In this document: piece by piece, positions 17,986-26,600 of the stretch
Position numbering within the stretch: the first letter of the stretch is position 1
How the letters are laid out: every line of letters begins with the position of its first letter
Assembly (NCBI RefSeq): GCF_030315685.1
Contig: NZ_JASXSI010000016.1
Coordinates: 1-64,000, forward strand
DNA length: 64,000 bases
Source: Gordonia sp. ABSL11-1
Lineage (GTDB): Bacteria; Actinomycetota; Actinomycetes; Mycobacteriales; Mycobacteriaceae
Direction: 5' to 3'
Notes under the pieces: model-generated
What the model was told of the DNA's origin: nothing
The model's database searches: none
What the model saw: the letters and a program-made list of their open reading frames with translations, nothing else
Program-made: the position numbers and the translations under genes

Positions 17986-18876
17986 ATGACCGTCGTCGAC
18001 CGATACCAGCATGCCCACGTCTCCGACGTCCGGCCCGCACGACGGCGTCGGAACGTCCGCCGCACCGGCGACCTCGTCACCGGGCTCGGCCCGACGATCG
18101 CCGGTGCCAACGTCATCATGCAACTGGCGCATCCGAAGGTCGGGCACGGTGTCGTCGAGAGCCGGGTCGACTCGGGCAGTGCCGTGAAACATCCGATCAA
18201 ACGCAGCCGGACCACCGGCACCTTCCTCGCGGTCGCGCTGCTCGGCGACGACGAGGACCGGGCCTTCGTCCACGACGAACTGCGGCGCATCCATGACCTC
18301 GTGTACTCGACCGAACAGAGTCCGGTCCGATACAGCGCCAACGACTCCCGTCTCCAGCTGTGGGTTGCGGTGTGTCTGACCAAGTACTTCATCGACCAGT
18401 TCGAGCTCCTGTACGGGCCGTTGAGCGATGAGGAGCGGGAGCGGGTCGTCGCCGACTCGCGATGGCTGGGCACGACACTGAACGTCACCGGCGATCAGTG
18501 GCCGTCCAGTTACGCAGAGCTGCAGGAGTATTGGGCCGCACAGCTGGAGTCGATGTCGATCGACCCGCCGGTTCGCGAACTCCTGCAGCGGCTGTCCGAT
18601 CTCTCGTTCCTCTCCTATCGTCTCGGTCCTGCCGGAATGTTGGCGCACAAAGTGTTCGGCCGGCAGATGAACTTTCTGATCAATGCCGGACTGCCCGACG
18701 AGTTCCGACACATGATGCGCTGGCGATGGAGCGACCGGGACGAGCATGCGTACGAACGCACACTCGACGTCGCACGTGTCGTCGACCCGGCGGTAGGACG
18801 GCTCGTGCGCACCCTACTGCAGACCTACATCTACGACATGCGGCTTCGGCGTCGGTTGGGGCTGAAGGTGTTCTGA
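17986..18876 (+). CDS. DUF2236 (MpaB/latex-clearing-like) family protein
   Basis: A 296-residue soluble-looking protein of the DUF2236 / oxygenase MpaB family. Visible family features are the N-terminal GPTIAGANVIMQLAHPKVG segment, a central LQLWVAVCLTKYFIDQFE helix, and the C-terminal MMRWRWSDRDE region. Some relatives bind haem and cleave polyisoprene, but most actinobacterial members are uncharacterised, so no substrate can be given. There is no signal peptide. It follows embB by 90 bp on the same strand, so read-through from the emb operon is possible but not shown. ATG 17986 is the only good start before the conserved region. Confidence 0.75.
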   Translation: MTVVDRYQHAHVSDVRPARRRRNVRRTGDLVTGLGPTIAGANVIMQLAHPKVGHGVVESRVDSGSAVKHPIKRSRTTGTFLAVALLGDDEDRAFVHDELRRIHDLVYSTEQSPVRYSANDSRLQLWVAVCLTKYFIDQFELLYGPLSDEERERVVADSRWLGTTLNVTGDQWPSSYAELQEYWAAQLESMSIDPPVRELLQRLSDLSFLSYRLGPAGMLAHKVFGRQMNFLINAGLPDEFRHMMRWRWSDRDEHAYERTLDVARVVDPAVGRLVRTLLQTYIYDMRLRRRLGLKVF

Positions 18877-18963
18877 GTCGTCGTGTTCTGAGTCGTCGCG
18901 GATCGTCGGGAGTGTCGTGATTCGACCCGGTGTCACATGAGAGTCACCAGAGAGCGAAGCAAA

Positions 18964-18976
18964 GTGGATAATCCAC
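18964..18976. promoter_or_regulatory. 13-bp palindrome GTGGATAATCCAC upstream of VIT transporter
   Basis: A perfect 6-1-6 dyad in the 225-bp gap before the VIT-family gene. Its core TGGATAATCCA recurs at 53835-53845. GATAAT could also serve as a -10 hexamer. Nothing else is apparent in 18877-19101. Confidence 0.35.
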
Positions 18977-19101
18977 TCGACGAGCCGCTGACGTGACCCT
19001 CATGTCGCCCGCCCCGATCATCTCGACTGCGCGATGCACCACCGCGTTAGGCAACCGTGTCCTTGCTTGCATGAAAGTCGCTGTGGCAGTTGAGTTGACC
19101 C

Positions 19102-19824
19102 ATGTCCGTCGACCACGAGCATCAGCACGCCGACGAGCCGCACACCGGGACCCTCGCCAACCGGCTGAACTGGTTGCGGGCCGGTGTGCTCGGGGCGAAC
19201 GACGGCATAGTCTCCACGGCGGGCATCGTCGTCGGCGTCGCGGCGGCAACCGCCGAACGTGCGCCGGTGTTCACGGCCGGTGTGGCCGGGCTGGCGGCGG
19301 GTGCGGTGTCCATGGCGCTGGGCGAATACGTCTCGGTGAGCACCCAGCGCGACACCGAACAGTCGCTGCTGGCCAAGGAGCAGCGCGAACTCGCCGAGCA
19401 GCCCGAGGTGGAGTTCGACGAGCTCGTCGGCCTGTACGAGGCGAAGGGGCTGTCGCACGACACCGCGTGCCGGGTGGCCCGCGAGCTGACCGAGCACGAC
19501 GCGTTCGAGGCCCACGCGCAGGCCGAGTTGGGGATCGACCCGCACGAGCTCACCAGTCCGTGGCAGGCCGCGTTCTCCTCAGCGGTGTCGTTCACCGTCG
19601 GCGCGCTGATCCCACTCGTCGCCATCCTCATCCCACCCGCCTCCTGGCGGATCCCCGTGGCCTTCGTCGCGGTGCTCGCCGCACTGGCGTTGACCGGTGC
19701 GACCGGTGCGACACTGGGCGGGTCCCCACCCTGGCGGCCGATGGTCCGCGTGGTGATCGGAGGGGCCATCGCCATGGTGGTGACGTTTGCGATCGGGCGG
19801 CTAGTCGGACACACCGTGGTGTGA
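19102..19824 (+). CDS. VIT1/CCC1-family iron/manganese transporter
   Basis: A 240-residue membrane protein of the VIT (vacuolar iron transporter) family. The N-terminal His/Glu-rich tail (SVDHEHQHADEPHTG) is followed by the family signature LRAGVLGANDGIVSTAGIVVGVAAA and LAAGAVSMALGEYVSVSTQ, a cytoplasmic metal-binding helical insert (about residues 90-155, rich in Glu), and three more C-terminal helices. The fold uses five transmembrane helices as a metal/H+ exchanger. In bacteria these proteins are assumed to move Fe2+ or Mn2+ out of the cytoplasm. The next gene is Dps, an iron-sequestering ferritin homologue, which suggests a shared role in iron detoxification. Confidence 0.9.
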   Translation: MSVDHEHQHADEPHTGTLANRLNWLRAGVLGANDGIVSTAGIVVGVAAATAERAPVFTAGVAGLAAGAVSMALGEYVSVSTQRDTEQSLLAKEQRELAEQPEVEFDELVGLYEAKGLSHDTACRVARELTEHDAFEAHAQAELGIDPHELTSPWQAAFSSAVSFTVGALIPLVAILIPPASWRIPVAFVAVLAALALTGATGATLGGSPPWRPMVRVVIGGAIAMVVTFAIGRLVGHTVV

Positions 19825-19920
19825 AACCCGGCCGAACCGCGTCGTTACGCTTCCGTGATGGGCGATCTCGGTTGGATTGCCGTCGCCGATCGGATATGGC
19901 CGAGGGCGCGTTGCCGGTCC

Positions 19921-19926
19921 TAGCGT
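19921..19926 (+). promoter_or_regulatory. Putative -10 box of dps (TAGCGT), leaderless
   Basis: TAGCGT ends 7 nt before the dps ATG (19934), the spacing expected when transcription starts at or next to the start codon. No Shine-Dalgarno is present. No clear -35 was found. Confidence 0.4.
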
Positions 19927-19933
19927 CGATGAC

Positions 19934-20482
19934 ATGACTTCCTTCACCGCTCCCGGACTGTCCACCGACTCTGCCACTGTGGTGTCCGAGTGCCTGCAGG
20001 AACGTCTCAGCGCGCTCAACGACCTCCACCTCACGCTCAAGCACATCCACTGGAATGTGGTGGGCGCCAACTTCATCGGTGTCCACGAGATGATCGATCC
20101 CCAAGTCGACCTGGTACGCGGCTATGCTGACACCCTTGCCGAGCGCATCGCGACCCTCGGGTCGTCGCCGAGTGGCACCGCGAAGGCCATCGAGAAGGAT
20201 CGCTCGTGGGCGGACTACTCGATCGGTCGCGACACCGCTCAGGCCCATCTCGGAGCGCTCGACCTGGTCTACGACGGCTTCGTCACGTCGCATCGGTCCG
20301 CGATCGAGAAGGTCGGCGAGCACGACCCGATCACCGAGGACATTCTGATCGGGCAGACGGCCCAGCTGGAGAAATTCCAGTGGTTCGTGCGGGCCCATCT
20401 CGAGAGTTACACCGGTGAACTCGCCAACGCCGGCCAGTCCAGTGAGGCAGGGGCCGCCGCGGCCGCCCGTGCGGCCGGATAG
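19934..20482 (+). CDS. dps: Dps, DNA-binding ferritin-like protein
   Basis: A 182-residue Dps protein that forms a dodecameric shell, oxidises Fe(II) and protects DNA under starvation or oxidative stress. The ferroxidase region is intact: LTLKHIHWNVVG followed by GVHEMIDPQVD. The KFQWFVRAHLES helix near the end is also conserved. The sequence resembles M. smegmatis Dps1 along its whole length (shared MTSF.PGL start, RGYAD..AERIATLG, AHL.ALDLVY). The Ala/Arg-rich C-terminal tail (GAAAAARAAG) resembles the basic/flexible tail used for DNA binding in mycobacterial Dps, though it carries fewer Lys/Arg. ATG 19934 is preferred over 19877 on family alignment and its -10 box. Confidence 0.95.
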   Translation: MTSFTAPGLSTDSATVVSECLQERLSALNDLHLTLKHIHWNVVGANFIGVHEMIDPQVDLVRGYADTLAERIATLGSSPSGTAKAIEKDRSWADYSIGRDTAQAHLGALDLVYDGFVTSHRSAIEKVGEHDPITEDILIGQTAQLEKFQWFVRAHLESYTGELANAGQSSEAGAAAAARAAG

Positions 20483-20688
20483 AACCCGACGATGAACGTC
20501 CCTGCCGCCGGCGGTGCCCGGGCCCAGCGCCCGCGGCGCCGCCGGAACCCCCGTTCCTCACCCGGGGACCCGGCAGCTCCTTTGTTATCCTGGCGAGAGG
20601 CACCATGCATGCTCTGACCAGGATGTGAAGAAATCGCATCCTCCCACATCACGCAGAGTTCTCTGCAGCTCTGCCGGGAGGCGCACGA

Positions 20689-20715
20689 ATGACAGCGATT
20701 CACCATGACGTCTGA
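20689..20715 (+). CDS. Eight-codon leader ORF overlapping the EAL/DICT gene start
   Basis: ATG 20689 is preceded at a good distance by GGGAGG (20676-20681) and encodes MTAIHHDV before TGA at 20713-20715. The stop lies just inside the next gene, whose ATG (20705) is in another frame and has no Shine-Dalgarno of its own. This looks like a leader peptide that couples translation of the downstream gene, or it may be coincidental. Positions 20483-20688 otherwise hold no gene; TATCCT near 20586-20591 could be a -10 box. Confidence 0.4.
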   Translation: MTAIHHDV

Positions 20716-21937
20716 GGCCGGGCCCGCTTCGGTTGCGGACAGCGGTTTCACGCTGTTCGAGGATCTGGAGCTCCACATGCAGTTCGCCCCGGTGTGCCGT
20801 CTCACCGACGGTGCCGTCGCGGCCGCCGAATTGCAGCTCCGCGGACCCACGGGCACCCGTCTCGGCACGGCCGCGGCCCTGCGTCGCGCCGCGCGGCTGA
20901 TGGAGGAACATCTCGTCGTCGACCGGCGCAAGCACGGGTTCGCACGTTCCGCACGGGCGGAGTCCGTCGCCAAGATCCTGCCACTGCTCGTCGGCTACGA
21001 CCTCGACCTTCTGGACGACATCGACGACGCCGCAGTCGACACCCTCGAGCGGCACGTGATGGTCGTGTTGCCGACCGCCGTCGAGCGCAGCCCGCAGCAC
21101 ACCCTGGCGCGTGTGGCCAAGGCACGTACCGCCGGGAAGATCATCTGCGTCGACGGCCTGCAGAACAACGGACACGCGGCGACGCTGCTGTCACTGATCG
21201 AGCCGGACATCATCGTCACCCACGCGGATCTGTTGCGGCAGAACGTCAGCGAGGAATCCGCACACCTCGCCCACACGATTGCCGCGCACACCGAACGCAG
21301 CCGCGCGGTGGTGATCGCCGAGGGCGTCGACGACGAGGCGCGACGCGTGACCGCGATGACCATGGGAGCGTCCTTCGGCATCGGCGCTCTGTATCCGTCG
21401 GTCGAGAGCCCCGACGCGCTCGCCGTCCAGACCATCGTGCCGTTGCCGCAGATGCCGGTCTGGTCGACTCCCGGCCCCGATCGCGAGACCCCGTACGCCA
21501 TCGCGTCGAGTTCCATCACCCCCCGACTGGGCGACAAACGGCTGCTGATCGAGATGAGCAAGGCCCTCGAACACCAGGCGTCCATCGGGGGCGCCGCTAT
21601 CGTGCTGGGGACGTTCCAGCACGCCGATCACTTCACTTCGCGTACCGCCGAACGGTGGCGCGTCATGTCCGAGAACACCGGCCTCGCCGGCGTCTACGGG
21701 GTCGGCCTCGCCGACATCCGGGACGGCAACGTGCACCGCGCGCCACTGTCGCCCGACGACGACCTCGTGGACGAATGGAACGTCGCCGTCCTCGGGCCGC
21801 ACTTCGCCGCGTTGTTGTCGGCACGCGATCAGCACAGCGGCGCAAGCGATCTCGACCGCACCTTCGATTTCGTGCAGAGCTACGACCGGATCACGGTCAC
21901 GCAGGCCGTGCACTCGATCCTGAAGCGGTTCGCCTGA
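20705..21937 (+). CDS. Degenerate EAL-domain plus DICT sensory-domain protein
   Basis: A 410-residue soluble protein with two parts. Residues about 20-240 have an EAL (cyclic-di-GMP phosphodiesterase-like) fold pattern: a FAPVCRLTDGAVAAAELQLRG start, KIICVDGLQNNGHAATLLSL, IEPDIIVTHADLL and VVIAEGVDDEARRVTAMTMG. The catalytic EAL tripeptide is replaced by ELQ and metal-binding acidic residues are sparse, so it is probably a binding or sensing module and not an enzyme. Residues about 265-405 look like a DICT sensory domain (GTFQHADHFTSRTAERW, LVDEWNVAVLGPHFAALL). DICT domains accompany signalling proteins and are proposed light or ligand sensors. A short leader ORF overlaps its start. Confidence 0.7.
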   Translation: MTSEAGPASVADSGFTLFEDLELHMQFAPVCRLTDGAVAAAELQLRGPTGTRLGTAAALRRAARLMEEHLVVDRRKHGFARSARAESVAKILPLLVGYDLDLLDDIDDAAVDTLERHVMVVLPTAVERSPQHTLARVAKARTAGKIICVDGLQNNGHAATLLSLIEPDIIVTHADLLRQNVSEESAHLAHTIAAHTERSRAVVIAEGVDDEARRVTAMTMGASFGIGALYPSVESPDALAVQTIVPLPQMPVWSTPGPDRETPYAIASSSITPRLGDKRLLIEMSKALEHQASIGGAAIVLGTFQHADHFTSRTAERWRVMSENTGLAGVYGVGLADIRDGNVHRAPLSPDDDLVDEWNVAVLGPHFAALLSARDQHSGASDLDRTFDFVQSYDRITVTQAVHSILKRFA

Positions 21938-22007
21938 GGCGATCGCGTTCCCGGAACCGCACTTTCGACAGCGCACCCCGACCGCGCGCTTCCGGAAAAC
22001 CGCCGTG

Positions 22008-23603
22008 CTAGATCGGCATCAGGAAGTGCTTGCGCGGGGTGCGGAGCATCTGCTTGTCCCGCAACTGCGCCAATGCCTTTCGGAGCTGCAGCCGGGTCTC
22101 CGACGGCTCGATCACGGCATCGATGTACCCGCGCTCGGCGGCAAGGTAGGGCGTCGCCATCATCGTGTTGTAGAAGCCGATGAAGTCGCGGCGGACCTTG
22201 TCGGCCTCGGCGGCGGACATGCCCTCGGTCTGACGGCGGGTGAGCACTGCCGCAGCCGATTCGGCGCCCATGACCGCGATCTTCGCTGTGGGCCAGGCGA
22301 AGTTGATGTCGGCGCCGAGCTGTTTGCAGCCCATCACCGCGTACGCGCCGCCATAGGCCTTGCGCAGCACCACCGTCACCTTCGGGACGTCGGCCTCGAC
22401 GTACGCGAACAGGAAACGGCCGGAGCGGCGGATCGTGCCCTTCTGTTCCTCGACCAGCCCCGGCAGGATGCCCGGCGTGTCCACCAGGAACACCAGCGGG
22501 ATGCCGAAGGCGTTGCAGGTCCGGACGAATCGTGTCGCCTTCTCCGACGAGTCGGTGTCCAGCACTCCCGACATCACGCTCGGCTGATTCGCGACGACGC
22601 CGACGGCGCGACCGTCGACTCGTGCGTAACCGGTCAGGATGTTCGGCGCGAAAAGCTCCGCGACCTCATGAAAGGCGCCGTCGTCGAACAGCTTGATGAT
22701 GATGTCGTGCATGTCGTAGCCGGCATTGTCGTTGTCCGGCATGAACTCGTTGAGCGAGAGGTCCGTCTCGGTGATGTCCGGTTCGAGACCGGGATTGACG
22801 ATCGGCGGCTCCTCGTACGCGCTCGACGGCATGTACTGCAGGTACTCCCGCACCCAGTCGAACGCCGATCTCTCGTCGGGCGCGACGTGATGGATGTTGC
22901 CCCACCGTGCCTGGTTGTGCGCGCTGCCGAGATCCTCGGCGGAGATGTCCTCACCGTTGACCTGCTTGAGCACATCCGGACCGGTGACGAACATGTAGCT
23001 CTTGTCCTCGACGGCGACGAGGATGTCGGTGTTAGCCGGGGTGTAGACCGCACCGCCGGCGCACTTGCCGAGGATCACCGAGACCTGCGGTGCGAGACCG
23101 GACAGCAGATCATTACGACGACCCATCTCGGCATACCAGGCCAGTGACGTGACCGCGTCCTGGATGCGTGCACCGGCCGAGTCATTGATGCCGACCATCG
23201 GGCAGCCGATCTTGCCGGCCCACTCCATCAGCGCGGAGACCTTGCGGCCGAACATCTCTCCGACGGTGCCGCCGAAGACGGTCTGGTCGTGTGAGAACGC
23301 CGCGACCGGACGGCCGTGGACAAGTCCGTGACCGGTGACCACGCCGTCGCCGTACCCGGAGTGGGCGGCACCCGGCATCTTCGCGAGCGCACCGATCTCG
23401 ACGAACGTACCCGGATCGAACAGCATCGCCAGTCGCTCCCGCGGAGAGCAGATGCCCTTCGCCTCACGCTTGGCGATCGCCTTCTCGCCGCCGGGTTCCT
23501 GTGCGGACGCCAGCTTCTCGCGCAGATCCGCCAGTTTGGCCGCGGTCGTGGACGCCGGCTGTGCGGTCGTGCCCAGGTCGTCGGTCGTATCAGTCACGTT
23601 CAC
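22008..23603 (-). CDS. accD4: Acyl-CoA carboxylase beta subunit AccD4 (mycolate pathway)
   Basis: Carboxyltransferase subunit (531 residues) that, with AccA3 and AccD5, carboxylates a long-chain acyl-CoA to give the extender unit condensed by Pks13 in mycolic acid synthesis. Crotonase-fold carboxyltransferase marks are seen: [22 protein letters not shown] (first oxyanion region), [21 protein letters not shown] and the second oxyanion region [12 protein letters not shown]. It is assigned AccD4 and not another AccD mainly from context: it is the last gene of fadD32-pks13-accD4, 12 bp after pks13, exactly as in M. tuberculosis Rv3801c-Rv3799c. The start at 23603 gives a Thr/Asp/Ala-rich head before the conserved domain. 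Confidence 0.93.
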   Translation of the reverse strand: MNVTDTTDDLGTTAQPASTTAAKLADLREKLASAQEPGGEKAIAKREAKGICSPRERLAMLFDPGTFVEIGALAKMPGAAHSGYGDGVVTGHGLVHGRPVAAFSHDQTVFGGTVGEMFGRKVSALMEWAGKIGCPMVGINDSAGARIQDAVTSLAWYAEMGRRNDLLSGLAPQVSVILGKCAGGAVYTPANTDILVAVEDKSYMFVTGPDVLKQVNGEDISAEDLGSAHNQARWGNIHHVAPDERSAFDWVREYLQYMPSSAYEEPPIVNPGLEPDITETDLSLNEFMPDNDNAGYDMHDIIIKLFDDGAFHEVAELFAPNILTGYARVDGRAVGVVANQPSVMSGVLDTDSSEKATRFVRTCNAFGIPLVFLVDTPGILPGLVEEQKGTIRRSGRFLFAYVEADVPKVTVVLRKAYGGAYAVMGCKQLGADINFAWPTAKIAVMGAESAAAVLTRRQTEGMSAAEADKVRRDFIGFYNTMMATPYLAAERGYIDAVIEPSETRLQLRKALAQLRDKQMLRTPRKHFLMPI

Positions 23604-23615
23604 TCGCTTTCGGTG

Positions 23616-26600
23616 CTACTGCCGGCCGCGCGACCCGACCTCGCCGAGACGGCGGGTGAGGTCGGCGCCGATCTTGCCGATGTACGGCTCGTCGACAATG
23701 GAGAGGTGATCGCCACCGATGTGGATGATCTCGAGGTCGTCGACCACCTCACCCCAACGACCGTCCTCGTCGATGGTGGCCCACTGCGGTTCCAGTTCGA
23801 TGGCGCCGTCGTGCATCTTGTCCGCGCGGTACAGGATGACCTTGCCGTCATAGGCCGTCGGCTCGATGTTCGTCAGGGCACGATTGTCGAGGAAAGAGGT
23901 CCGCTGATGCTCGATGATGCCGCCGGGGATCTTGGTGCCCGACATGGACATCATCTCCATGATGATCTGGAACTGCCCCTCGTCGTCGGCCTCCACGAGA
24001 CGGTCCATCGGGATCGGCACGTCCTCGTCGAGGTCGTAGGTCTTCACCGCGAAGTCGCGCCACCGTTCGAGCCGGGCCCGTTTGGTGTCCGGGGTCTCGA
24101 CGACCGGTTCGGACGGACGGACGACGTCGATCAGTCCGACGAAGTCGACGACCTCACCCTGCTCGCGCAGTATCTGTGCACAGCCGTACGCGAGCGCGCC
24201 ACCGAGCGACCAGCCGATGAGCGCGTACGGGCCGTGCGGCTGTATCTCCCGCAGACGCGGCATGTACTGCAGCACACGCTCTTCGATGGATCCCTCGACG
24301 CGGTCGAAGCCGATCACCGGTTGATCCTCAGGCAGGCGCTTGAGCAGAGCCTCGTAGGCCGAGGTGTTGCCACCGGCAGGATGGAACAGCAACGCCGGGA
24401 CGGGATCCCCCGCCGTCGGATCGTAGGCCTTCTTGCCGTCGACCAACCGCAGGTAGCGCAGGAAACCGTCGGTGTCGGCGCCGGCGTCGAGGAACTCCCG
24501 GACGTAGTTCGACATCTCCTCGATGGTCTCCGAGTCGAGGATGTCCTCCACGTCGATGTCACCGCCGGTCCGCTCGTTGAGGCGATCGGTGAGTTGCTGC
24601 GCGACAGCCTCTCCGAGGACCGGCAGCTTGGTGAAGATTCCTCCGGCCGACTTCTTGGTGACGACCGCGTACACACCGAAGGTCAGTCGCTCGGCCGCGT
24701 CCCGCGGCGGGACGTCCGAGCCCGCGGCGTCGGCAACGGCCTGCTGGGAACTGAGGTCGGCGGCCGGGGTCTCGATACGCCCAGCGGGCGAGGCGGGCTC
24801 CTCGGCACCCGATCCCTGAGGAGCGAGCTCGTCCGTACCCGACCCCCGGGGAGCGAACTCGCGAACGTCACGAAGGGCGCTCTCGGCCGGATCGAGGGTG
24901 CTCTCGGCGGGCGCGGGAGTTGCCTTGTCCACATCCGCATCCGCATCCGCATCCGCATCGATCATCGCGTTGAGGGCGGCGGTGTCGAGATCGCCTTGTC
25001 CCTGCGCACCTTCGGCGAGCGCGGCGACCTCGTCGCGGTGCTCGACGGCATAGGTGACGAACTTGACGACGTCGGCGAGGTTGGCCTGGCGCATCGCCTG
25101 CAGCTGGAGTTGCGGGATGTCGAACTCGAACTCGACGCGGTTCTTGATCCGTACGGCCATCAGCGAATCGAGGCCGAGCTCGATGAGCGGGATCTCCCGG
25201 GGGAGGTCCTCCGGGTCGTAGCCCATCGACTCACCGACGATGGTGGCGAGCCGATGTTCCACCGTCTCACCGGAGTCCGGACTCCACTTGTTGTCGATGT
25301 CGTCGACGATCTCGTCCTCGGTGACGACCTTGTCGTCGGCGAAGACGGCGGCGGGCGATTCCGTTGCCGCGGTAGACGGTTGCGTCGCGGCGGCGACCTC
25401 ACCACCCGTGACGACGGCCTCGAACAGCAGCCGGAAGTTCTTGTCCTCCTTGGCATGCACGGTCACCGATGCACCACCCGGGTGCGGGCTGAGCGTCGTC
25501 GTCAGCGATCCACTCGTCGGGACGTCACCATGTCCGACAGCGGCGCCGACCTTCGTGTCGGGCAGCACCTGGGCGGCGGCCGCCCGCACCAACTCGCGCG
25601 GATCGGTGACGGCGGCGGCGTTGACCTCCCACGCGTGCCGGCCGTCCGGCAGCGCGACATGCGACCCGGGGACCGAGCCCGACGATCCGCCCGAGGAGAC
25701 CTGCGCCTTGAGCCAGAACTCCTTGCGCTCGAATCGCGTTCGTGGGATCTCGGCGAAGCCGCCGGTACCGGTGCCGAACAGCGAACCCACGTTCACCGGA
25801 TGCCCGTGGACATACAGCTTCATCAACGCATTGACGAGACCGAAGCTCTCGTCCTCCTTGCGGCGCAGGGTCTCGATGAGCTCTGCGTCGTGCAGGCCCG
25901 CCGAGAACGTCACCGCCGCAACGGAGATGAGCACCGCCGGGTTCGGCGACAGCTCGAGGAAGGTGCGGTGGCCGTTCTCGACCGACTTCGCGATCGCCTG
26001 GCTGAACCAGACGCTGTGGCGCAGTCCCTTGGTGAAGTAGTCGATGGTGTGAACCGGCTCGTGTCCGGGCCGATAGAAGGTCTCCCGGTCGACCGAGCTG
26101 TAGAAGCCGACCGTCGGGCGCTGCGGTTCGATCCCGGTGAGCTCGTAGGCGAGTTCGCCGAGCAGCGGATCCATCTGCGAGGTGTGGCTGGCACCCTTGG
26201 TCTGCAGTTTGCGACCGAGCTTGCCCTCCTCCTCGGCACGCGCAACGATCGCGTCGACCTGTGACTCGGGTCCGCCGATGACGGTGTGCGTCGGAGCCGC
26301 GTAGACACAGATCTCGAGATCCGGATAATCGACGAGCACGTCGTTGATGTCCTCGGCGCTGTACTCGACGAGCGCCATGAGGCGGATGTCGTCGCCGGCC
26401 AGCATCGACTCGCCCTCACCCATGAGACGCGACCGCTGGCAGATCACCCGCGTGGCGTCCTCGAGCGACAACCCGCCGCTGATGTACGACGCCGACGCCT
26501 CACCCATCGAATGGGGCACCAACACACCGGGTTTCGCGCCGAAGTGCCGCAGGGTGTCGGCCAGCGCGACCTGGATCGTGTAGATACCGACCTGACTCGT

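Noticed and set aside
23316..26264. Very long plus-strand open frame (982 codons) opposite pks13
   Set aside because: It is antisense to well-matched Pks13 domains, its translation is Arg/Gly/Asp-rich with no motif, and long antisense frames are routine in GC-rich DNA.
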